A stretch of 64,000 nucleotides of DNA. Source: Bactrocera neohumeralis. Lineage: Eukaryota; Arthropoda; Insecta; Diptera; Tephritidae. This document shows, piece after piece, positions 34,512 through 47,200 of the stretch. Each line of letters begins with the position of its first letter. Within the stretch, counting starts at the first letter, position 1. The notes beneath the pieces were generated by a model. The model was given only the letters and a program-made list of their open reading frames with translations, was not told the origin of the DNA and made no database searches. The position numbers and the translations under genes are program-made. The DNA lies in NCBI RefSeq assembly GCF_024586455.1, contig NC_065923.1, positions 54,901,237 through 54,965,236 on the forward strand, in the 5' to 3' direction.

Positions 34512-35577
34512 TTTTATACTCTTGCAACATGTTGGTACAGAGTTTTGTACACCTAACGTTTGGTTGTATCACCTAAAACTAATTGAGTTAGATATAAGGT
34601 TATATATAGATATATATATAAATGATGGATGAAGAGTAAATCTGGTCCGTCCGTCTGTCCGTGCAAACTGTAAATTGAGTGAAAGTTGAGATATCGTAAT
34701 GAAACTTGGTACATATGTTCCTTGACAAAATAGCAAGGCGGTGTTCGTAGATGGGCGGAATGAGACCACTGCCACGCCCACAAAACGCCATTAAAGAAAA
34801 CCCTATAACGTGCAATAAATAAGCACTAAATTAACATATATAACTGTTATTTGGCACAAAGGATCGTTGTAGCTAGAGGCACCTGTGCACCAAAAATTTT
34901 GAAAAAGTGTGGAGGGCACGTCCTAAAAAATAAATCCTATAAGAACCCCTAACGACAATGTGAAATGGAATCGAATTAAAACTCCGTTCACTCTCCATAT
35001 AACGGCACTATTAAAAACTACTAAAAGCAGGATAAATCAATAACTAAATGCACCAGAGACGAAATTTAATGTCCACCCGAGATGGTACGAAAGTGCTTTA
35101 TGGGAGTCGGTGTCAAATTTGGATGATTGGACGACCGATTCTCGACCGATTTCAACCAAATTATGTGGGTAATATTATCCTGATATTTTTAAGTAGGCGA
35201 AATCGGACTACAAATACGCCTACTTTCTTTTCCATCTTATATATGTATATATGTATATATTTTCCCGTAGTTCCTAGGTAGAACATACGACCTCCATCTT
35301 ATAAGGATCCAATAAGTCTATGCGGTTGAAACATTGCAATAATTGTGCCTTTGAGATGTGCTATCTTATGGCCAAAAATTATTCAAATCGGATCAAAACA
35401 ATTTAAACCCCTAGATACCGAATATGTGGACCCTGCTTTCAATTGCGAGTTTTTATCGAAAACATCAGTCAACCTGTCAGATATACTACAGAAATACGAA
35501 AAGAATTTCTCGGCTGTAAGCCTTGCAGAATTTCAAATATTCGGTTACTATACAACTTAGCCCTTCCTTACTTGCTC
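34512..35577 (+). repeat. Family-F repeat, full-length but diverged copy
   Basis: Starts TTTTTATACTCTTGCAACAT, followed by GTTGGTACAGAG. It continues through GTCCGTCCGTCTGTCCGTGC, GACCACTGCCACGCCCACAA, ACAAATACGCCTACTTTC and GTTACTATACAACTTAGCCC, and ends CTTCCTTACTTGC. Order and spacing match 30216-31276. Confidence 0.7.
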
Positions 35578-35883
35578 AATGTGTGATTTTGGAAGTAGGG
35601 CGTTGATTGCACTACTAATCCGTTTGATAGCAGATCTCTGCTGTCTGTTCCGAATTTTAGAGATTTAATAATTAAATAAGTTTATAAATAAAATTTATTT
35701 AGCTTCTCTTAGACTGAGCAATGGTTTCTTCTCAAAAAGGAAAACAACAGCTTTACAACAGTATCATCTACATTTCCAGTTTCTCCATAATGGTCAGATC
35801 ATCTCTTCACAAATTTACAACTCGTATTTATGTTGATACTTTGCAGTGTCTAATTATCCATTTGGACCATTAGGATGCTTCGT
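35578..35883. other. Intergenic, no gene seen
   Basis: Short spacer between a family-F copy and the RTE fragment. Nothing recognisable. Confidence 0.35.
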
Positions 35884-37301
35884 CAGAGAGGCTGCTTTAG
35901 AACGACGCACGACTCCCTTTTGTGCGACTTCTTTAATCTGTTGCTGGAGAAAATAATACGGGCTGCAAGCTTAAGGGAGTATTCTGGTTTAGAAGCCCGA
36001 ATTTTAGGTATTTTTTTTGACGCGATAAAAAAAAATCAAAAACTATTTTGACTATCAATTTTTTTACATCCTTTTTTTGATATTCTAAGAATACAAAACA
36101 TAAATAATATAAGAAAAAAAACTAAATTTAAAAAAACTGCAGATCGGCGAAGTAGAGACTGATGAAACTATGGCTTGTCCTGGTGTGCAGGATATATAGT
36201 AAATCCTTTCCGTGACTTAAAATAAAAATTTATGCGAAATCCGTGAAGAGTAAAAGTGTAGTTATCGCACTACGAAACGTTTTTGAAAAAAAAATCTGTG
36301 AATCGGTTGAGTAGAACTTGAGATATCATGCACGCCGTTTCTAGAAAAGTAGTTATGAGAAAAACGAGTTTAAAGTTTGAGAACAAGTCGCGCGCAGTCG
36401 GAGTCGGAGTCAAAAAATGAGCTATAACTCCGAAAATAATTTGAATTTAGAAAAATCCTCTTAGGGACATTTTCTTGAAGGGTTATCTATAAAAATATGC
36501 CAAAAAAAAAATTCGAATTTCTAAACCAGAATACCCCCTTAATTGAGCAGATACCATCTTCTATAAGAGTGTAAAGCTGCTGGCGTACGCTGACGATATT
36601 GATATCATTAGCCTCAAATGGGTCTGGTAGTGAACGAGGGCAAAACGAAATATCTCCTGTCATCAAACAAACAGTCGTCGCACTCGCCACTTGGCTCTCA
36701 CGTCACTGTTGACAGTCATAACTTTGAAGTTGTAGATAATTTCGTCTATCTTGGAACCAGCATTAACACCACCAACAATGTCAGCCTCGAAATCCAACGC
36801 AGAATAACTCTGGCCAACAGGTGCTACTTCGGACTGAGTACGCAATTGAGAAGTAAAGTCCACTCTCGATGAACAAAAACCAAATTCTGTAAGTCACTCA
36901 TTATTCCCTTCCCGCTATATGGTGGAGAGGCATGGACGACGGCAACATCTGATAAGTCGACGTTACGAGTTTTCGAGAGAAAAGTTCTGCAGAAGATTTA
37001 TGGTCCTTTGTGCATTGTCCACGCCGAATACCGTATTCGATGAAACGATGAGCTGTATGAGATATACGACGACATTGACAAAGTTCAGCGAATTAAAAGA
37101 CAGCGGCTATACTGGCTAGGTCATGTTGTCCGAATTTACGAAAACACTCCAGCTCTGAAAGTACCCGCCGGGGGAAGCAGAGGTAGAGAAAGGCCTCCAC
37201 TTCGTTGGAAAGACCAGGTGTAGAAGGACCTGGCTTCACTTAGATTCTCCAATTGGCTGTAACCGCGAAAACGGTGTCTACGCCATTAAAGAAGAAGAAG
37301 G
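35884..37301 (+). pseudogene. RTE-type LINE reverse transcriptase fragment, split by a TTAA MITE
   Basis: Before the MITE, about 35906-35970 reads DSLLCDFFNLLLEKIIRAAS, a conserved RT palm segment. After the MITE, 36583-36609 encodes AYADDIDII, the catalytic YADD box, and then a small deletion leads to MGLVVNEGKTKYLLS and VVDNFVYLGTSIN. The 3' part continues with frameshifts through PLYGGEAWTTATS-like and RLYWLGHVVR segments to a GAAGAAGAAG tail at 37291-37301. The MITE at 35971-36542 therefore separates two parts of one RTE copy. Inactive. Confidence 0.8.
35971..36542. mobile_element. TTAA MITE (GGGGGTATTCTGG family), copy 1
   Basis: TTAA at 35971-35974 and 36539-36542 flanks inverted ends: TTAAGGGAGTATTCTGGTTT, then AGAA, on the left, and TTCTAAACCAGAATACCCCC, then TTAA, on the right. 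572 bp with no coding capacity. Insertion into the RTE RT domain at a TTAA supplies independent proof of both boundaries. Confidence 0.85.
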
Positions 37302-38728
37302 AGTGTGTCTTCGTGCGAAACTTACGTCTTCTGATACTTAGCTATATCCGTCGCGCTCAGCGAGGGCCGAGTGTGTTAAAAGTTGCGATTAGATGCTTTG
37401 CCACACCAAAATTCTGGACAGCAGTTTCTGAAAATGGGATAAAACAAAAGCAAATAGAGAAGCGCCAACGCGATGAACGTGTGGTTATTAAAACTTTATG
37501 ACTGTGCTAATTACCATTTATGTAAATGAAACCAGAAATAGAAACATTCACACGTGCACATCTTCTACTATAGTCGATGAGACAGACAAACAAACCTACA
37601 ATGTAGTATCAATGCAGACAAATTGTCTGGCGGTGCTTGAACCTCAGCGCTATCCGACTACAACAGCCAGACAGTCAGGAAGTCCAAACTCATAATACAA
37701 ATCGGTGTTGAAAGTTGGAGGTCAGGTAAGGTGAATGCTTTTGTGTATGTACTCTCTTATGCAATTAGCATATGCGTATGTGCGTACACACGTATGGATG
37801 TAAAGATGTCCATATTTTCGCAATAAACATACGTACAAGAGTGATCCAATGAATTTTTAGCTTCTAAAAGAAAGCGAAAATGTTGGGAAAACTTAGAGTT
37901 ATTTTTCGACATACATAATTTCCTTTTAAGTCCGATACACTTGACACAGTGATTCTACAACTTTTTAAAACCATCTAAAAAATTTGGGGTTTCAAGGTCA
38001 CTAAAATGGTGTCATGTTGGAAGAGCGCTTTTTTGTCGACAAATGGTTGGTTTTTCTTTAATTTAGCTTCGAATAAGGTCAATAAGTTCAGAATAGTAAA
38101 CGTTTGCCGGTGAAGTATACTGTCGGCACATCAAGAACCGCCGTGCGACCACGTTGAAACTTTAAAAGTTCCTTGATTTCACCTTCCAAAAACTACATGT
38201 GATATTTTTCTTGGAGTGTTTTTTTGTTTCTTTCCGACTCCGACTTTTACACGACTTTAGGTGTCTATCAAGAAGTAGTTCCCAAAAACAATTTTCGTGT
38301 TTAACTATTTTATATTCTCAGTCGATAAATTATAGTTTGTTAAAGTAAGTTTGATGTATTGGGCATTCATAAAACTAATTATAACAAGAGCTTAAGCTTA
38401 CAAACAGTACTCAAATGGCACTTTAATACATAACTATGTATAATCTCACAATAAAACAATATGCTCATAATTCGTAAAGCCGCTTACGGCGCAACTTAAA
38501 TATAAATCTCTTCAATAATTTAATAGATAGCAAATTATCCATGTTTTTTGGTAAATTGTGTTTTTGAATATTTCGTTGTACAAACAAAAACAGTATTTTT
38601 GTAGAAATTGTAAAAAGTAAGCTTAAAAATTACACAAATAATTACCGGTTACGTAAAATGCGTGTATGCAAATAAACAACTACAAATATGGTTCCTATCA
38701 TACATATACTTAAATTACTTAATTGTAA
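37302..38728 (-). other. 3' flank of breathless
   Basis: Holds the btl 3' UTR in its right part (extent not fixed; ATTAAA variants occur on the minus strand near 38420 and 38519). No other gene seen. The segment 37860-38060 has an interrupted minus-strand frame faintly like the end of a mariner-type transposase, which I do not consider proven. Confidence 0.4.
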
Positions 38729-41700
38729 TTAATTACACTTGTAGGTGTACTGATAGCGTAAAAGGGACGTTTCTTGAAAAGTCTCCGGTTCGGATTCATC
38801 GTCGCTCGACGATGGTGGCGTCTCCAAGATGGGCATGGACAGATCCAAGTACTCCTCATTAGTGGCATGATTTGATGCCAACTGGAGTATTTTGTCCAAA
38901 TTCTCGACAATCTCGCCAAATGTCGGCCGTACGTTGGCGTCAAAATGCCAGCACTGTCGCATTAGCATATATATATTCAGTGAACAACGTGCTGGTTTCT
39001 CCATGCGCTGACCAGTAATTAGATAGCTGTAGAGCTCCTCTGCAGACATTATACTGGGATAAGGCTGATCACCAAATGTCATAATCTCCCACAATAGTAC
39101 ACCGAAAGACCACACGTCCGACTGCGAATCGTAAAACTTGTCTTGTAGTGACTCTGGTGCCATCCACTTGATGGGTAAACGGCCATTTGTATTCTTTCTG
39201 TAGTACTCTGTGTCTTGTATGTCACGAGCCAGACCGAAATCGGCTATCTTCATGACATAGTCATCACTCACAAGCACATTACGAGCTGCCAAATCACGGT
39301 GAATGCACTGTGAGAATATTAATGAAATAAATTATAAAATTATTTTTAGTTTAGCTAATAAACGCCATAACTTACCCTACGCGAAGCGAGATATTCCATG
39401 CCACGTGCAATTTGAAATGCAAAGGATACCAAATTTTTCTCTGTAAGCTGAGGCATGTCTTCTAAGCCTTCACTGCTGCGTGGTAAGCTCGGACTGCCTA
39501 CAAACAATGGCCTATTCTTTTTCAAAAAGTCCTTTAAATTTCCATGAGGCGCGAATTCCACAATGACCCATAGCGGACCATTTTGTGTACAACACCCCAG
39601 CAAATTAATGATGTTTATATGCTTGCCGATCATTTTCATTACTTCCATTTCCCTCACCAAGCTCGCCATATCGGCATCGGTGTGCTCATCTTTTACCATT
39701 TTCACGGCAACTATGCTCGCCGAATTGTTGGCGGTGCGTGGCAAGTTGCACGCTTCTGCCATTACTACACGTCCGAAGGCGCCCTCGCCCAGGGTCGAGC
39801 CTAGATTTAGTTGTGTACGTGGTATTTCCCAGTTGGAGTCGAGCGGAAATTCGTACTCATTGAATGCTTGTGAGGGATCCAAATTCGATGCTTGAAAAGT
39901 GGTACGTTGTTTTTCAATTTTAATTACCGGCATTTGTAGATCGCAGGAGCTGCCTTCTGAAGAAGATGGTTTATATATAATAACTTTTTTTGTCCATTGA
40001 TGAACAGTTTCGATACGATGTTTTAGCAACTTCTCATGTTTCAATTTACGTAAAACATAAATTATAAAGACGGAGCCAAAAAGGAAAAGCAACACAATCA
40101 CTATGGCGGCTACTGTCGTCCAAGCGGGATGCGCACGCCACAGCATGTACACTTCACGACTGGGTAGTTTGTCGACAACATGCAGATACCCACTTTTCAC
40201 GGCCTCACCCAGAGCATTGCCAGCCACACATGTGTACCAGCCTTCGTCCGCGTGTGTAACATTTGTCAACCGCAGAATGTTCGGTCGATCGGGATCACCT
40301 TGGAGCTTGATGAAATCCTCTGAAGACGGCTGATGAACGTTGGTATTGGTATTGGCTTTATTGAAAATACGTTCTAAATTTTCAATTCTTTCGTTATTAT
40401 GTTTATACTTTATCCAATATATATGTGGTTCCAGATCCGATACGATGCGACATTCAAAATGTGTGCTACTGTTGGTTAGAACAGTTTGATTTTGTGGAAA
40501 CTTATCACTGTGGATGGGGCGAGAACGTAGACGATCCATTATAGTCAATTTTGTCGTATGCTCTATGCAGCCCAAATTATTGCAAACAGTGCATTTATAG
40601 ACTCCTGAGTCTTCGGCAATGACTTCGTCCATTTGCATCGACCACTTTTTGTATGTAACTTTACCAATGTGACGCATAATTTCAGTGAAATTTGCATCCC
40701 CTGCTCTCCGTGTCCACGTTATGTTAGGCAATGGATTACCAATTGCGGGACAGAGCAGTTGTATTGTCGAGCCCGCTGGCTTATGCAAAGCTGGAAATAG
40801 TTTGTCGGCTTTTTTGAAGCGTGGCGGACTTTCCTCAACTGCCTCCGGATCATCATTAGTATCATTGACATCCCTATTGTTCACCAAAGAATCAATCGCC
40901 GTTACAAGTTTTTCATTTTCTTTCTTCGGTACTGCGTTCCCTGAGTCCTCCATAGAATGGGCTGCATGCTTATCTGAAAATGCTAGTTTGGTTTTAAGTG
41001 TCACGGTAGCGCTTTTCTGCTCTAAGACTTCTAAATAAGCTGTGGCCATGGCGTTCCCAGCTTCATTCGTAGCTATGCAGGTGTAAAACCCTTCATCCTC
41101 CATCTTTGCTTGAAATATATTTAAAACGTTCGGATTATCTACATTACTTGACAACTCAATTACATTTGGATTATTTGTAAAGTTTGCAATAAGCTCTTCC
41201 GTGTTAAGCCGTTTCTGGTGTTTGATCCAGCGGATCTGCACAGTGGTTGGAGACTCAACTTGACACTCGAACTGTGCGCTACCAGTGACCACAACCGTTC
41301 GATTGCTTGGCTTATTATTTTTTATGATTGGACTGGCTGATCGCAGTTGTGGTCTCAAAATCTGCAACCGTATATTATGCTCAATAGAACCGAATTTATT
41401 ATTGATTTTACAGGTATATATGCCGGAGTCGGCTGTGGTTAGGTGATCAATAAAAAGTGACCACTTCTTTAATCTAAAACGCAATGGCGTGAGATTCATT
41501 CTTGTGGCATCATGAAACCAAGTAATGACCGGCAATGGATTGCCTAAAGCGGGACAGCTCAGTTGCACGAAACTTCCAATTGGCTGTTGTATACTATCCA
41601 GAAGTTTATCACTTTGTTGAAACTGAGGCGGACCCGGACTCGGAAGATGTATAATTTTCAATGCGGTGGAGTTGACATTTTTCGTGTCTTCCGACTGTAA

Positions 41701-42237
41701 TTCGCCTTCAGCAATTTCTTCCGCAGAATCGGGCTCATTTCGATCTAATCGTAAACGCGCCTCCATATCATCTTCCACTTTGCTAAAGTCAGCTATATCT
41801 TCCTCCATTAGATTAGTAGACGTTGATGACTCCTGCTCACTGACACTCAATGCGACACTAACGTATTTAGGGCCAAGCGACACTTGTTCCGCCTGACAAC
41901 TATATAAGCCGGCATCTTTCTTCTGTACCCCCCTCAACACCAGCAAACGATTACCGCTGACGAATTCATCATCTCTGTACCACTTAATGGCGCCCTTAAG
42001 TAAACACATTAGACGCACATCTTTGTTTGGCGAAACCATACTTTCGGTGTGTGTAACGCTGGGGCTAAGGGTGACATTGACCACCTCAGCGCTGCGTTTC
42101 ACCTGCACTGCTTGGCTGCCAATTAAACTTTTGGCCATTGCCAAATAAAGCGGAGAGGCAGAGATAGTGATCACGAACAGCAACCAACACAAATTAGGCG
42201 GCCTGCCAAATATTGCTTTCAGTCTGATTTTGGACAT
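38729..42237 (-). CDS. btl: Breathless-type fibroblast growth factor receptor
   Basis: Receptor tyrosine kinase of the plasma membrane. In flies Btl binds the FGF Branchless and drives tracheal branching and glial migration through Ras/MAPK. Exons are 39376-42237 and 38729-39307, with a 68-bp GT/AG intron in phase 0; 1146 aa, against about 1050 in Drosophila. There is a signal sequence at about 15-36. Five Ig domains have cysteine pairs 78/114, 228/276, 325/387, 496/549 and 596/670. An acidic box lies at about 143-185 between Ig1 and Ig2. The transmembrane helix is 707-729. The kinase has GEGAFG (817-822), Lys846, Glu863, HRDLAARN (957-964), DFG (977-979) and the paired activation-loop tyrosines 989/990. 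All catalytic residues are present, so it looks functional. Five Ig domains point to Btl; the paralogue Heartless has two. The intron falls just before the catalytic-loop HRD. Confidence 0.96.
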
Positions 42238-43390
42238 CTTTGGATCGTTGAATTTGGCGTTTTGAATGGCGGATTATATAAAGACCTGGCGAATACGCAT
42301 TCCAATTCTCGTTGTGTCTGCGACTAACGAGCGTTCAGTATTTAGTGCACCTGCTGATTTACTTATGTTTATTTGAGACAAGCTATAACTTTTCCTGTCC
42401 TTTGAGCACGCTTTTAATGATTAAAATTTATTGCACCAAAAGGCTTGCTGTTACTTATCATGCGTTGACTATTTTCTTAACTAAATATTGAATATTGCTG
42501 CTAAGTAATTAAACGTCGTTGTCTGTGTTATTCTCAATGCTCAAGTGGTGAGCGCTGAAAATTATTATTGGTGATAATTGCTACAGCTCCCCTCAGCAAT
42601 GCACATACACTGCTCCTTCAACAGTTTTAAATTCACTGTTTCAGTTTGAGCCATCGCTTGACCACTGACTTATTTACATACGGCTCTAAACGAGAGTATA
42701 AGCAGCGGAGAGACAGAGTTAGGCGATATGAAGTCACTACGCAAACTATGGGGAGCGCAACAGGCGAATCGAATTAAAAGGAAAAGATTGAAAATAAAAA
42801 ACTATGTGCATTGATTTCATAATGAGTTTTCTCTTTTTTGCTTTGGTTTTTGTCTTTATAAAACGTTGTTTTTATTTTTCGTTTGAATATTTCAATCACG
42901 CGAGCACTTGCGCGACGCGTCGCCTAACTTGGTTAACAGCAATGGGCTATCATGCTAAGTACGCACACGTCTAGCGCGTACTTAAGTGTGTGTGCGCGTG
43001 TGTTGGTTAGCCGTGCGGACGGAAGATCCCACTTTAGCCACTGTGCGTATTTAACTGCGCGAATCGAATCACACTGCTTGACGGAGTTTTTTACTTAAGC
43101 GCATAAGATTGGATTACGAAAGCGCCAAGAATAACAACAACAACAACAACACAAACGTATACAAAAATTTGAAGAATGTGAATCAAGTAACAGTTATAAT
43201 CGCACTTATTTTCCAGTTGTTCTGTCCCTTTTTATTTTGAAGCTTTATTAAGGCCGAACTTGAACTAAAATATTCTCGTAGACTCCCACCGAGGTGAAAA
43301 AAAATATTTTGCATTTCGTAAAACGTCATTCTGCGTCTCTCAAAGTCAGAATACGGTTGTGTAATTTAATATGGACAGGTGTATATTTTC
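42238..43390 (-). promoter_or_regulatory. 5' flank and probable promoter region of breathless
   Basis: The sequence directly upstream of the btl ATG. A TATATAA box occurs on the minus strand at about 42273-42279, only some 40 bp before the ATG, so it would imply a very short leader; an upstream non-coding exon is equally possible. The region contains GC-richer, low-complexity tracts (GTGTGTGCGCGTGTGTTGG near 42987, and AACAACAACAAC at 43134). Confidence 0.4.
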
Positions 43391-44260
43391 AGAAATAATT
43401 TCTGGTCTTGCTCTTTATTAAATTGATATGGGAAAGCGTAAGCACTGCGCACCCAAAAACTTTTGAGCATATTGAAAATTCAGTCAAACTAAGAAGTTCA
43501 TACAGAAAAGTAGCAAATTTACTTCAAGTTTCCAAAAAACGATTGAAGAAGCAGTTAAAAGAATTTCCCAGATTTAAATATGTGGCAGGAAGCCCAAAAT
43601 AATACTGTCTTTCATTTATTTCTTCAAAACGAATTAAAGCTGATTTGAATATTAAAGTTTACCCATCAACTATCTGCAAAGTGCTTACAAAGGAAAATAT
43701 CAAGACCCGAAGCTCAAGAAAAGTTGTCAGAAAAGTACACGTAGCGAAAGCTAAAGTTTTCTAAAAACATTTACACCAGCTTAAAGAGAAACGTGTGGCG
43801 AAATAAAATACATTTTTTTTTAACTCTGATGGAGGTTTTCATCAAGTATGAAGACCGCCAAATTCAACTTATAACCATAAATACACGAAAAAGACCGTTC
43901 AACATGCAGACAAAAACATAATAATCGTTTTCATACAACGATCTGGAAACGCTCCATAGGATACAGGGCGCCGGAAGACAACCAATACTTCAAAAATGTA
44001 TCTTACAGTGGTAACTTATTCAGAATTCATGGAACACAGTTCCGCTTTGTTCTGTCAAAACTTATGTAGTTGATTCTATGGCGCAGTGGTCAGTTTTAAA
44101 CAATCATGAATGTACCAAAAAGTAAAAGCTTCGTTAATTGTAGGCTACTGTCCTTCTTATTTTTCACATGACTGTGTGTCAATTTTGTATTTCGCCCACA
44201 TTTTCAATTTTTTCGAAGAACGAATAAAAAAAAAACGAATGTGCCTAACATCTCCTACAA
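43391..44260 (+). pseudogene. Tc1-like transposase remnant
   Basis: From the ATG at 43428 the frame reads MGKRKHCAPKTFEHIENSVK, then SYRKVANLLQVSKK, the helix-turn-helix start of a Tc1-like transposase. It shifts at about 43545 and continues in pieces: ADLNIKVYPSTICKVLTKEN (second HTH), VAKAKVF, and FNSDG (degenerate catalytic Asp box, normally WSDE). Then come RPPNST, NHKYTKKTVQHADKNIIIV, and a short end near 44080. Several stops and frameshifts; inactive. TIRs were not identified. Confidence 0.65.
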
Positions 44261-47200
44261 GGTACATCCTCCTGTTGGTGTTGTTGTAAAGCACTTTATT
44301 ATTTTTTCTCCTTCTACTTTTATAGAAATACATAAACGTACGTGTATAATTGGAGTCTATGCCGTATATAGAATTGTTGTTGTTGTTATTATTGCGCCTT
44401 TTTAAAACTTTGGTTGCTACTGATTTGATAGTAATCTTGTTGACTTGTTGAAGAATGTAAATGCTTCAAGCAGTTAATGAAATTTATATAAGAGAATAAT
44501 TACTACAATGCAGTTTGAGACATGCCACCATAGCAGTGAGCGGCGAAATGGTGAAATGCTTGTATGTGAAATGTGAGCTTTAATGTAATGTGGTGACATT
44601 CACAGGTGCGCACAAATATATACAAATGTATATAATGTTTACAACTTTGACATGTGTGTATTGCAAATTTCACCTAATTCAAACTGTCAACTGTATTTCA
44701 ATCATTTCCGCTTGACCATGAAGAATTTTCATTTTGTTTTAGTTTATTTGTAAGGGCAAAAAGTCATTTGTTTTTTGTGCGGAAGTGGTTAGCGCTTTAT
44801 TGCTCTACAACAAGCTGTTTTGAATATTTTTCACTCTCTCTTACCAATTTAACGGTTCTGGTTCCAATTTCATACCGAAATTGTCAAAATATTTCATTCT
44901 TGACCACAACATTTTTCCGAATGGGCCTCTAATAAGCCGTTCTTATTATGTGTGGGCGTTTTTAGGAAAGGGCTAATGGTGAGGGAGTCGAACAGTTATA
45001 CAGTTTGCAATATTTTCAGTTGATTGGGAGCGTTTTCGATTAAAATTTTTAGATATAGTAAACATAAAAAATTCAATTTGGACTAAATGAGTAAATCAAT
45101 TCTGGTTCGGGTCGAGATTCTTGTTTTTATATACACCTCAATTAAACTAATATAATAGCCAAAGATTCTAACGTCAAAAATTAAGTTGATTAATCAACAG
45201 TAGAATGGAGCCTTATGGACAAACCAATGGCTTAGTTTGATTGTACCTAATCTTTTGGAAGATTTTGCTTTCTTACAATGTAGCGAGAGTTCCAATATTC
45301 TAATAAAATTTTGCCCTTCCACTAAATTATTTTACTCATCAAAAGTGAAACAAGATAAGTGGAGAAGATAAATAAAGTGGTAACTTGCAAATTAGATAGA
45401 ACATTCGAATCAGTAGCAGCCATGTCAAGCAGCGGGACACAACACATCGTACGGTATACTAATATATTGCAGTACAGTGGATCAAAGCAGGATCAATAGA
45501 AGGCATCAATCGGGTATATCTGAACAGATAAGTTGCCGGTTGAAACAAATTATTCAAAGAAAGTCATTTGTAAGAAGTGATATTTAATTTGCGAATAAAC
45601 ACCTTTTAATCCTATTATGAACCAAATTTTAACAGGAGTTATGTATCATACGTATAATATGAAACTCCACCTAAAGGAATCATAAAATGTGCAAAAAATA
45701 AATGCAAAACTGTTATGAAATATGTATTTGGCTGCATAGCTTTTCTGGATCACTTGTATATAGCAAGGTACAATAGCTGTATACATAACGGAATATTGAC
45801 ATTAAAATACAAAAAGTTCTGGTTTTCGGTGATCCTTGTTATTGCTTTCCACAAAAAATATAAGTGTATGACATTTATTTTCTAAAAAGTATTTAACCTA
45901 AAAATTTTCCCAAAATTAGTTGAGTTGCATAAATAAATTGTGTTCCACAATCTATCAGCAATTTTAATTAGTTTTTTTTTAAATTAATCTTTGGTTTTTT
46001 ATTTAATGGTAAGAGGAAAGCATTCTACAGAGTCAAGGTGCAACTAATAAAAACTATAAAAAAACAAAAGTTCATAATTGATCCAATTCCTTGAATTGAC
46101 GAAAGAGTACATCCATTTCAGCCGATTCCAATATAGTAAAAAGCATGTGTTCCCTGACTCAGCAGCGAAATACATTTCGGTCAGATTTTTATTTATAATA
46201 TCTACTTTATTTTTGTTCCAATGATATAAGATATACTCGTATAAGAGTATCAATGCAAATTTTCACAAAGTCCCGGTAAAAATATATTGGAAGACTTATT
46301 TCTGTTTTTATTTTAAGTTCGCACGCTGTTTAAAATTTTGTAGTGTTGTTATTGGATCACGTACGGTTTTAAATTTTTAACACGCTCTAAAGGATCTTAA
46401 AAAAATATTTATTTTATTTTTCTTTTTTATTTTGCAAAAGATCGTAAATCTTTGCCAAGCACATTTTATTGCCATTTCGCACACACAGGTTAAGAACACC
46501 CAAAAAATTCACGGATTATGGAATAGTGTCGTAAATATCACCAATATATTTTTTGTGTTATGGTCTACCGTCGAACAAAACACCGAATCAAACGTTCTCA
46601 GCCGCTTCCGCAAACAGTTTCCGCTTCACGAACGCGTACCACCCGTGGCGAAGGTGAGCGCCACGTCGTCAACTACACGTCATGTATATACTTATATACA
46701 CATACCATAAGAACTAGCCAAGTACACACCCGAACCAAAAATTAATCACCGCTAACAATTCACCTTAACGATTAGTGAGCATTCGAATCGACAATTCGTG
46801 TCTGAACGTTGCTAGTGCTGAAACTCGACTGATCGCTCAATATGAGTTACAAGAGAGTTGAAACAACAAACGTTTGATATTCCTATAAATCGTATGAAAC
46901 CCATTGTTGGAATAGCAAAAAAAGTAAAGAAAAATGCAATGCAACATCTAAAAACAGTAACCAAAAACAGAAATCCACGAACGCTTTTGGCAGCATAAAG
47001 CACTTGTTGTTGATAGTTATAAAATAACAACAAACGCTTCAATGGTGACGCTATTGGCTGTTACCACGCTTCAATACAACTACTCCCACAGCAGACGTCG
47101 TTCGCTCTCGGCCGGAAAAACTCACACAAACGCAAGTGCAAACATACGAGTGTGCGCTTAGATGCATTATGATCCTTAAGAATTTGTGATTCCAAGCACA

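Noticed and set aside
37860..38060. Minus-strand sequence loosely like the end of a mariner-type transposase
   Set aside because: Only a weak, interrupted resemblance without a diagnostic motif such as PDLAPxD; not enough to call.
42273..42279. TATATAA as the definite breathless promoter
   Set aside because: It lies only about 40 bp before the ATG, and TATATAA is common in this AT-rich DNA; kept only as a low-confidence mention.
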